39,984 bases of DNA from CAZFUY01 sp964522445 (GTDB taxonomy: Bacteria > Pseudomonadota > Gammaproteobacteria > SZUA-229): NCBI GenBank assembly GCA_964522445.1, contig CAZFUY010000012.1:1-39984 (forward strand). The letters are read 5' to 3'. Shown here piece after piece: positions 16,718-24,694 of this stretch. Within the stretch, counting starts at the first letter, position 1; each line of letters starts with the position of its first letter. A program made the translations under genes and the position numbers. The notes below the pieces were generated by a model that saw only the letters and a list, made by a program, of their open reading frames with translations, did no database searches and had not been told where the DNA came from.

Positions 16718-17617
16718 TCATCCCGAAAATACCCCGGTTGATAAGTACCGATCACCACGATCACAGATAATCGAAACAATCAGTGAGTTTTCAAGCTGCT
16801 CACTTAATTTTAAAGCCGCAGCCACTGCACCACCCGAAGATATGCCACAAAAAATACCTTCTTCTTCAGCAAGCCGTCTTGTTATTTCTTCGGCATCCTG
16901 CTGATTAACATCAATCGTCTGATCAACCCGAGACTCATCAAATATGCCGGGTAAATATTCCTTTGGCCAACGGCGTATGCCTGGAATTTTAGAACCTTCT
17001 TCTGGTTGCACACCCACAATCTGAATATCTGAGTTCTGTTCTTTTAGATAACGAGATGTGCCCATAATTGTGCCCGTTGTACCCATGGCACTGACAAAAT
17101 GAGTAATCTGTTTGTGCGTATCTCGCCAGATTTCTGGGCCTGTTGTTTGATAATGAGCAACTGGGTTATCCTCATTATTAAACTGATCCAGTACCTTACC
17201 CTTACCCTCTTCCTGCATTTTTAAAGCTAAATCACGAGCGCCTTCCATACCCTCATCACTGCTCACAAGAACAAGCTCAGCACCATAGGCTTTCATACTA
17301 ACTCTACGTTCTTCGCTCATGTTATCAGGCATAATCAAAACCATTATATAGCCTTTGATAGCCGCAGCCATCGCCAGAGCTATACCTGTATTACCACTGG
17401 TCGCTTCAATTAATGTATCACCCGGTTTTATATCACCACGCGCTTCAGCCAGTTGAATCATACTCATAGCGGGCCGATCTTTAACCGACCCAGCTGGATT
17501 ATTACCTTCAAGCTTTACCATAAGCACATTACTGGTATTACCCGGCAATCGCTGCAAACGAACCAGAGGCGTATTGCCGACAAAATCTTCTAAAGTTGGG
17601 AATTCATTAATATTCAT
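16718..17617 (-). CDS. cysM: Cysteine synthase B
   Basis: PLP-dependent O-acetylserine sulphhydrylase of the CysM type, 299 residues. The PLP lysine is K46 in NPAGSVKDRP, the phosphate loop is SGNTGIA, and the C-terminal GISSGGAVAAAL is conserved. CysM can use thiosulphate as well as sulphide in E. coli. The ATG lies 150 bp from the divergent TonB receptor gene, and rlmD follows downstream. Confidence 0.94.
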   Translation of the reverse strand: MNINEFPTLEDFVGNTPLVRLQRLPGNTSNVLMVKLEGNNPAGSVKDRPAMSMIQLAEARGDIKPGDTLIEATSGNTGIALAMAAAIKGYIMVLIMPDNMSEERRVSMKAYGAELVLVSSDEGMEGARDLALKMQEEGKGKVLDQFNNEDNPVAHYQTTGPEIWRDTHKQITHFVSAMGTTGTIMGTSRYLKEQNSDIQIVGVQPEEGSKIPGIRRWPKEYLPGIFDESRVDQTIDVNQQDAEEITRRLAEEEGIFCGISSGGAVAAALKLSEQLENSLIVSIICDRGDRYLSTGVFSG

Positions 17618-17767
17618 TTTTTATAAAACTTGAATTGTTCCAGGAAAAAACTGCTAGAATCTAAGGTTATATGTTGTTTTAAAGCATATATAGATAGAGC
17701 ACATTATGCGTTTATTATCCCATAATTAGGGATCACGCCAACAAATTAATAACAAAATAGATGAGTT

Positions 17768-19909
17768 ATGGTTAGAGTCTCAAGCTTCACATTCCTGTCA
17801 ATTATATCCACATGCCTTCTAGCTGAGCCCGCTCTGGATAATTTATCTGATTTTGAAGATGAGTTTCTGGATGAACTCCCCATTGTTTTATCAGCCTCAA
17901 GACTCGCACAGCCTTTAAATGAAGCCCCAGTCGCTATGACAGTTATTGACAGGGAAATGATCGATGCCTCAGGCGCTAGAACCATACCTGATTTATTACG
18001 CCTTGTGCCTGGTTTTCAGGTAGGCTATTTTGATGGCAATTCACCTGTTGCAACTTATCATGGCCTTGGCGATGAAAAATCAAGACGAGTACAGATACTT
18101 ATCGATGGCCGCTCAGTTTATGTTCCTTCGCTGGCTGCGATTCAATGGTCTGATCTTATAATAACCATTGAAGAAATTGAACGTATTGAAGTTATTCGCG
18201 GCCCCAATGCTGCAACTTATGGCAATAATTCTTTTCTTGCAGTTATCAGCATTACCACACGCAATGCCATTGAAGACCAGGGGCATAAAATAAAAGTAGC
18301 CGCAGGCAGCAAAGACACCATTAACACCCTGTATCGTTTTGGAGGTCAAATTGGATCATCTATTGACTATCGTATAACCGCTGGCACAGAAAATAATGAT
18401 GGCACTGATTTACTTAATGATTACACAGAAGCAGATTATTTAAGCTACCGAATAGATTTTCAACCTGGCGTAAATGATCAGATATTCTATCAGGGTGGAT
18501 TTAAAAATCTTGAATTAGGAGACCATGAAAGCGCACCTGATTATCAAACAGAAAGTAGCACTGCATTTCAGTGGTTAAAATGGGAACACAGCTCCGATAA
18601 CAATAATATTTTATCTCTACAATATTATTATAATTATAATAATGAAGACATGACACATGAAAACAAACTGATTCAGTTTGACCCTCCGTTTAATATAATC
18701 GATCCATTTCCCCCTGCACCAGTAACCATCAAATCAGAACGACATGACCTGGAATTTAGTTACACACAAAATTTTGAAAAACTAAGATTAGTATCAGGTA
18801 TAAGCGCAAGATTAGACCAGGTTAATGGGGAAAACATATTTAGAAACAGCAGCACTCAACGACACAAACTCTATCGAGCATTCTCTCATGGTGAATATCG
18901 GTTCAATGATAGCTGGCTATTAAATACCGGCTTTATGGTTGAAAACAATGATATCTCTGGAACTGACTTTGCACCACGTATGGCTATCATTCACCATATA
19001 AATGAAAAAAATACCATTCGATTAGGCGCATCCAAAGCAACTCGCACCCCAACACTCTACGATCAAAACGCATACTTAAGAACCAATCAGCAACTAACAG
19101 AAAATGGTGGCAACACTCTTAACCCTGCTTTTCAGGCTGCGCTAGGAGGAACAGATATTTTAAACCTTGTAGACCTGACTTCACCTACGGATGTTGATTC
19201 AGAAGAAATTGAAAGCATTGAACTAGGTTTTATTTCACAGCTAATTAAAAATAAATTAATGTTAGATATAAAACTATTCAAAGATAAAACAAATCAACTC
19301 ATTGGCCGAACTGATGTGGAACAGCCAACACCAGAAGATAATTTCGATGGTGCATCACACCAAACTTTAAACACAACCAAATCAAAATCTGAAGGTCTGG
19401 AAATCACCCTGGATTATAAACAGGCAAAAGACTTTAGAATTTACGGCTATTATGCATATATTGATATAAAAGCTGAAAGAACTAACCCATTAGGAAATGA
19501 TGCCACACCAGGTCGACTTGAAGCATCTGCCCCCACTAATTCTTACGGCCTTATGTTTATAAAACACTGGCCTAAAAACTTTGATTTTAGTTTAATGTAC
19601 TACCGTGTGGGCACTTATGACTGGATAGACAGAACGCGCAACCGTGAAGGCGATTTCTGGAAAGACAGAAATGTCCATAACTATACTAAAGTTGATATTA
19701 AATTTGACAAACTTTATCAAATTGGCAAAGAGAAGCTAAAAATATCTCTCATATTACAGAATCTTGCCAATAGCTTTTATGACTACAACAGAACAACTTA
19801 CACGGACGCATCACTAACTAGCGTTCAACCCGTAACAACAGGCATTAGTAATTTTGGTAGTTTACAGGACAGACGTAGCTATCTTGAATTAAGTTTTATG
19901 TTTAACTAA
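17768..19909 (+). CDS. TonB-dependent outer-membrane receptor
   Basis: 713-residue outer-membrane protein. The signal peptide covers about 1-19. A plug domain follows (about 37-165), with LPIVLSASRLAQP as a possible TonB-box region, and RIEVIRGPNAATYGNNSFLAVISITTR at the end of the plug is highly typical. The rest has the alternating aromatic pattern of a 22-strand barrel and ends in ELSFMFN, with a terminal aromatic strand. The ligand cannot be read from sequence. It leads a same-strand set with a periplasmic binding protein (34-bp gap) and a hybrid histidine kinase (4-bp overlap), suggesting a combined uptake and sensing unit. Confidence 0.93.
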   Translation: MVRVSSFTFLSIISTCLLAEPALDNLSDFEDEFLDELPIVLSASRLAQPLNEAPVAMTVIDREMIDASGARTIPDLLRLVPGFQVGYFDGNSPVATYHGLGDEKSRRVQILIDGRSVYVPSLAAIQWSDLIITIEEIERIEVIRGPNAATYGNNSFLAVISITTRNAIEDQGHKIKVAAGSKDTINTLYRFGGQIGSSIDYRITAGTENNDGTDLLNDYTEADYLSYRIDFQPGVNDQIFYQGGFKNLELGDHESAPDYQTESSTAFQWLKWEHSSDNNNILSLQYYYNYNNEDMTHENKLIQFDPPFNIIDPFPPAPVTIKSERHDLEFSYTQNFEKLRLVSGISARLDQVNGENIFRNSSTQRHKLYRAFSHGEYRFNDSWLLNTGFMVENNDISGTDFAPRMAIIHHINEKNTIRLGASKATRTPTLYDQNAYLRTNQQLTENGGNTLNPAFQAALGGTDILNLVDLTSPTDVDSEEIESIELGFISQLIKNKLMLDIKLFKDKTNQLIGRTDVEQPTPEDNFDGASHQTLNTTKSKSEGLEITLDYKQAKDFRIYGYYAYIDIKAERTNPLGNDATPGRLEASAPTNSYGLMFIKHWPKNFDFSLMYYRVGTYDWIDRTRNREGDFWKDRNVHNYTKVDIKFDKLYQIGKEKLKISLILQNLANSFYDYNRTTYTDASLTSVQPVTTGISNFGSLQDRRSYLELSFMFN

Positions 19910-19943
19910 AAAAACATCATGGACAACAGGAATCAGGACCGAT

Positions 19944-20927
19944 TTGAAAAACAAGCTTAACAATATAAATTTCTTTAAACATTTAGCTAAATGTCTATAT
20001 ATTTCTTTCTTTGTCATCAATCTGACTTTCGTATTTCTTATACCCTCTGTTTCTCATGCTAATCATCAATCAGTTTTATTTATTTCACAGCAAAATAAAT
20101 CATTTTCCTCATCTCTAATTGATTCAATAAAAAACAAGCTTAAAAAAAACTATGCCAATATAGATATAAAACAACAATCAGACAATGTAACTTTATCTGA
20201 AGATTACATAAATTCTTATGATCTTATTGTAACACTGGGCAGCAAACCTGCAGAAAAAATCTTACAACACACTTCCAAAAAGCCTGTTCTTAGCTTATTA
20301 ATTACTAACAGAGCATTTTACTCACTCAATAAATTAAAAAATAAAAATCAACCCTGGAGTATTTTATTATTAAACCAACCAATAGAACGCCAACTTTTAC
20401 TTATAAAGCATATGCTCGGAGAAAACAAAATAGTAGGCACTATCCTCGGACCTTACTCCTCAAAACATAAAAAAGAACTTATTAGTGCATTTAAAAAAAG
20501 CCATTTAAAGCTTGAATATGAAACCACCCAAATCACAGACCAGCTTATTTCATCTTTAAAAAACCTAACTAGAAAGAGTGATGTTTTACTTGCAATTCCC
20601 GATCCTGTTGCCTTTAATAAGAAAACAATTCGCGGCATCCTGCTTTTAACATATAGAAAGAAAATCCCTGTCATAGGCTTTTCAAAATCTTATGTTAAAG
20701 CAGGTGCAGCAGCAGCTATATACTCAAGCCCTGAACAAATAAGCCGGCATGCAGCTGAATTAATAACTAATTTTTTTAATAACAATCTAAAATTCAAAGA
20801 AAATATTTATCAACCAAAATATTTTTCAATTTCTATAAATAATAAAGTTATACGGACGCTTGACATAGAAGCAAAAGACAGAAAAAAAATAGAAAAACTC
20901 ATCAAACTGGATGAGAATATAAAATGA
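19944..20927 (+). CDS. Periplasmic ABC-type substrate-binding protein (ABC_sub_bind-like)
   Basis: 327-residue exported protein with a long N-region and hydrophobic core (signal peptide to about residue 39, cleavage near SHA). The mature part has the two-lobed binding-protein pattern of the TrpX-like family PF04392: VLFISQQNKSF, the SYDLIVTLGSKPAEKIL hinge, LLNQPIERQLLLIKHML, and DVLLAIPDPVAFN. It starts with TTG in my reading (CAGGACCGAT before it); no better start is upstream. No permease or ATPase gene is nearby, so transport is unlikely. The stop codon overlaps the kinase start (ATGA at 20924), which couples the two and suggests the protein presents a ligand to the kinase sensor domain. 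Confidence 0.85.
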   Translation: MKNKLNNINFFKHLAKCLYISFFVINLTFVFLIPSVSHANHQSVLFISQQNKSFSSSLIDSIKNKLKKNYANIDIKQQSDNVTLSEDYINSYDLIVTLGSKPAEKILQHTSKKPVLSLLITNRAFYSLNKLKNKNQPWSILLLNQPIERQLLLIKHMLGENKIVGTILGPYSSKHKKELISAFKKSHLKLEYETTQITDQLISSLKNLTRKSDVLLAIPDPVAFNKKTIRGILLLTYRKKIPVIGFSKSYVKAGAAAAIYSSPEQISRHAAELITNFFNNNLKFKENIYQPKYFSISINNKVIRTLDIEAKDRKKIEKLIKLDENIK

Positions 20928-23722
20928 AAAATTGGGGCATAAAAAAACGTGTCTTATTTCTCTCTATTTTACCTACATTAATAGTGGCAATATCCTTATC
21001 TTTTTATTTTAGCTATAACCGAATAAACTATATTGAAGATTCTTTATTTCAGAAAGGCAGGTCTCTTGCCAGTTTTCTTGCCCCGGCATGTGAATATGGC
21101 GTCTTCTCTGGGAATATGGAAATCCTGGACAAAATAATTTCAAAAACACTTGAGGAAAAGGATGTTACAAGCGTAACTATCTCTAATGCATATGACGAAA
21201 TATTGATTACACGATCTAATGTCGGAAAAAACAGACCTCCCCCCAGTTCACTATTATCTTTTTTAATTAATGAAAGGCAAATTAACTTTACAGAAGACAT
21301 CACAACAACTGAAATTAATGTCAATGATTTTGACGAGTTATTTGAGACCGACATAAATTCACACAATGGATCTATCAGAAATATTGGCCGTATATATTTA
21401 ACGCTTTCCAACTTATCAACAAGAACACAGCAATTAGACAGTTTATTAAAAAGTTTCTTAATCACTTTTGCTGGCTTAATTATTACTGCCTTTATTGCCA
21501 TAAAAATAAGTAAGAGTGTGATTGATCCAATACAGAAATTAACAACTGCAGTAAAAGAAATTGCCCATGGAAAACTAAATACTCAAATCAATATTGACTC
21601 TGGAGGTGAGATAGGATCACTGGAGAATAGCGTAAGCAAAATGGCACAGGAGATTCAGCTTGTAAGACAGGATCTACAAACACAGGTAGATAAGGCCACG
21701 GCTATACTACAAAAAACACTGGATGAACTTGAAATACAGAATATAGAACTTGACCTTGCACGCAACCAGGCCATTTCAGCAAGCAAAATCAAATCTGAAT
21801 TTTTAGCTAACATGAGTCATGAAATCCGAACACCTATGAATGGTGTTTTGGGGTTTACAGACTTATTAACTAAAACTGAACTTTCAAGCCAGCAAAAAGA
21901 TTTTGTAAATACAATTAGCAGTTCTGCTACAAACTTACTAACAATTATTAATGACATTCTTGATTTTTCAAAAATTGAATCTGGAAAACTTAATATAGAG
22001 AGCATTAACTTTAATCTTTCTGATACCATTGATGATATTATTTCTATGTTTGCACCTATGGCATATAAAAACAATATCGAATTAATATGTCACTCTTACC
22101 CTGATATACCCCACACATTAAATGGAGACCCTGCTCGCATCCGTCAAATACTTGTAAATTTAATTGGCAACGCAATTAAATTTACACCAAAGGGACAGGT
22201 TGTTATTCGAACAATTGCTACTTCACAAACGGACGAACACATTAGCTTGAAATTTACTATTTCTGATACTGGTATTGGAATGGACGAGTTAAGCAAAAAA
22301 CGCCTGTTTACAGCCTTTACTCAAGCAGATACATCAATTAGTCGGAAATTTGGTGGCACGGGTCTTGGTCTGGTTATTTCTAAAAAGCTGGCTGAATTAA
22401 TGGGTGGTGATATTGGTTTTGATAGCGCCATAAACAAAGGCTCTACATTCTGGCTATCTGTTCCATTAATTATCAGCAACGAAAATAAAGAGCCTGTCAA
22501 AGCAAATAATGAAACCATTATTTTATTTGAGCCACTGACTCAAAATCGCATTGCCACACGTACAATGCTTGATAGCTTAGGCATTAACACTATAGAAATA
22601 AATAACATTGAAAAAATACCTGAATTAGTAAACAATTCTAATGATATAAAAATCACTGCTATTATTGCTGGCATCAATAGATCTAATATTGATAATATTT
22701 ATTTTATAAACAATCTGGCAAATATACTTAAAAAAGCAGCATTACCTTATCTCACTATTGCCAGTGCTTTTGAGAATTCCGAATTTGACCACATAACTAA
22801 CGCAGGCATTACAAACATTATATCACGCTGTGCAAATCAGGGCATTTGGCATAACGAAATTCTAAACATATTAAGTTCTAAACAAAACACTAGCTCAAAT
22901 ACAGAAAGCAAAAACAAATCAAATAAAAACATGATATACAATTGGGAAAAGATCCATATTCTTCTTGTTGATGATAATGAAATAAACCTTAAACTTGCAC
23001 GAATTTTACTTGAAAATAATGGCATACAAGTTACAACAGCAAATAATGGAGAAGAAGCAATAGATCTCACCAGAGATAATTTTTACAATCTTATTTTTAT
23101 GGACCTTCACATGCCTAAAAGCGATGGTTTCCAGGCAACAGAACACATTAGAAAAACAAATAACCCATGCAAAAAAACAAGTATTATTGCATTAACAGCA
23201 AATGCTATTCCTGAAGAACAAATATGCGTCTATGATTCTGGGATGAATGACATTTTATTAAAACCCATTACTGAAAAAGAACTTTTTGATGTATTAAAAC
23301 GCTGGCTACAGCCTCCTTCTGAAAACATTAGTTGCATTACCAATAAAGAACAAACTCATACTAAAAACGTTAATAACTCAGAAATTTATAACGAAAAAGA
23401 TGGTATAAAACTCGCTGGAGGCAACAAACAACTGGCAGATGAACTTTTCAGCATGTTAATAAAAGAATTACCAGATCACAGACAGAAAATTATGGTCGCT
23501 CAAAATAATAATGACATGGAAAAGTTAAAGTACCACACTCACAAACTACATGGCGCAACCAGTTATTGCGGCGTTCACTCATTAAGAGCAGCCGCCAGAG
23601 CACTTGAAGATATAATAGATAATTCTAAAATAGAAGAACTGGAAGATGCCTGTATTAATGCCATATCTGCAATTGATGAACTAGTTAATTTTTATGAAAA
23701 ACATTTTGATCAAGAATCATAA
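20924..23722 (+). CDS. BarA-like hybrid sensor histidine kinase
   Basis: 932-residue inner-membrane phosphorelay protein. TM1 (about 9-30) and TM2 (about 173-193) enclose a periplasmic sensor of about 140 residues. A HAMP domain and coiled coil (about 195-290) lead to HisKA with H299 in NMSHEIRTPMNG and an ATPase domain with ILVNLIGNAIKF, DTGIGM and GGTGLGL. Residues about 525-650 form a receiver-like domain with no aspartate at the expected site (IIAGIN), probably a pseudo-receiver. A true receiver follows with D727 in FMDLHMP, and a C-terminal HPt domain with H873 in THKLHGAT. The His-Asp-His relay is therefore complete. The output regulator is not in the window; a UvrY/GacA-type partner is expected by analogy with BarA. 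Confidence 0.94.
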   Translation: MKNWGIKKRVLFLSILPTLIVAISLSFYFSYNRINYIEDSLFQKGRSLASFLAPACEYGVFSGNMEILDKIISKTLEEKDVTSVTISNAYDEILITRSNVGKNRPPPSSLLSFLINERQINFTEDITTTEINVNDFDELFETDINSHNGSIRNIGRIYLTLSNLSTRTQQLDSLLKSFLITFAGLIITAFIAIKISKSVIDPIQKLTTAVKEIAHGKLNTQINIDSGGEIGSLENSVSKMAQEIQLVRQDLQTQVDKATAILQKTLDELEIQNIELDLARNQAISASKIKSEFLANMSHEIRTPMNGVLGFTDLLTKTELSSQQKDFVNTISSSATNLLTIINDILDFSKIESGKLNIESINFNLSDTIDDIISMFAPMAYKNNIELICHSYPDIPHTLNGDPARIRQILVNLIGNAIKFTPKGQVVIRTIATSQTDEHISLKFTISDTGIGMDELSKKRLFTAFTQADTSISRKFGGTGLGLVISKKLAELMGGDIGFDSAINKGSTFWLSVPLIISNENKEPVKANNETIILFEPLTQNRIATRTMLDSLGINTIEINNIEKIPELVNNSNDIKITAIIAGINRSNIDNIYFINNLANILKKAALPYLTIASAFENSEFDHITNAGITNIISRCANQGIWHNEILNILSSKQNTSSNTESKNKSNKNMIYNWEKIHILLVDDNEINLKLARILLENNGIQVTTANNGEEAIDLTRDNFYNLIFMDLHMPKSDGFQATEHIRKTNNPCKKTSIIALTANAIPEEQICVYDSGMNDILLKPITEKELFDVLKRWLQPPSENISCITNKEQTHTKNVNNSEIYNEKDGIKLAGGNKQLADELFSMLIKELPDHRQKIMVAQNNNDMEKLKYHTHKLHGATSYCGVHSLRAAARALEDIIDNSKIEELEDACINAISAIDELVNFYEKHFDQES

Positions 23723-23748
23723 GTCTATAACCTTTAACTCACAATTTA

Positions 23749-24489
23749 TTATTTACGACTTTCAAACATCATGCGTTTCATCATCTTAACAGCACTATTC
23801 AAACCAACAAATACTGATTCTGCAATAATGGCATGACCAATATTTAATTCCTTTATATGTTGGATTGCTGCTATCTTTTTCACATTCTGATAATTCAGAC
23901 CATGCCCTGCATTAACCTGTAACCCCAGGTCATGCCCCAAATCAACTGCTTCTACTATTTTCTTAAATTCCTTTAGCTCATCATCTCTGCTTTTCACATC
24001 AGCAAAATGTCCTGTGTGTATTTCAATAACAGGCGCACCCACGCGTTTTGCTGCTTCTATTTGAACAGGGTCAGCATCTATAAATAATGAGACTTTTACA
24101 CCCGCTGCAGATAGTCTTGCGCATGCTTCACTTATTCTTTCTTCCTGAGAAACAACATCAAGCCCTCCTTCCGTTGTTAACTCTTCTCGCTTTTCAGGAA
24201 CAAGACAACAATCTTCAGGCTGAACTTTTTCAGCTATAGACAACATCTCATCAGTCACAGCCATTTCAAGATTCATTCGAGTTAAAAGCATATCTTTCAT
24301 CATAAAAACATCACGCTCCTGAATATGCCTTCTATCTTCACGCAAATGCAAAGTAATGCTATCGGCCCCCGCCTGCTCTGCCTGCAATGCAGCATACACG
24401 GGATCTGGATAACGCGTGCCTCTTGCCTGACGCAATGTCGCAACATGATCGATATTAACACCCAGTAAAATATCCTTGTAATCGGACAT
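23749..24489 (-). CDS. pdxJ: Pyridoxine 5'-phosphate synthase
   Basis: 246-residue TIM-barrel enzyme that condenses 1-deoxyxylulose 5-phosphate with 3-amino-2-oxopropyl phosphate in DXP-dependent vitamin B6 synthesis. Diagnostic motifs are LLGVNIDHVATLRQARGT at the N-terminus, SITLHLREDRRHI, VIEIHTGHFAD and VNAGHGLNY. A TTTAGCTCCT complement before the ATG gives an AGGAGC ribosome binding site. It stands alone, without the recO/acpS neighbours seen in E. coli, and converges on the hybrid kinase gene with only 26 bp between. Confidence 0.96.
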   Translation of the reverse strand: MSDYKDILLGVNIDHVATLRQARGTRYPDPVYAALQAEQAGADSITLHLREDRRHIQERDVFMMKDMLLTRMNLEMAVTDEMLSIAEKVQPEDCCLVPEKREELTTEGGLDVVSQEERISEACARLSAAGVKVSLFIDADPVQIEAAKRVGAPVIEIHTGHFADVKSRDDELKEFKKIVEAVDLGHDLGLQVNAGHGLNYQNVKKIAAIQHIKELNIGHAIIAESVFVGLNSAVKMMKRMMFESRK

Positions 24490-24562
24490 TTTTAGCTCCT
24501 AATTATAATATTGTAAAACCCCTATTCTATAAAAAAATCACTATTTCCGATATGGCGAATAG

Positions 24563-24595
24563 CATATATCTCTGCTATTGTCATAGAGATATATG
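24563..24595. promoter_or_regulatory. Perfect 11-bp inverted repeat upstream of the adenylate cyclase
   Basis: CATATATCTCT (24563-24573) and AGAGATATATG (24585-24595) are perfect inverted repeats with an 11-nt spacer, a centre-to-centre distance of two helical turns. It lies between pdxJ and the cyclase gene and could be an operator for either. There is no T tract, so a terminator is unlikely. Confidence 0.5.
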
Positions 24596-24694
24596 ACCTT
24601 ACTCAGGAATATAAACTGACATCAAAAAAACTCGTATGCTATTGATGCCTCACCTCTTCCAGAGTTATAAAAAAAATAACAGGGGAATAGTTAA

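Noticed and set aside
19944..20927. Reading the binding-protein gene as part of an ABC importer
   Set aside because: No permease or ATPase gene lies nearby; the partner is the overlapping kinase gene.
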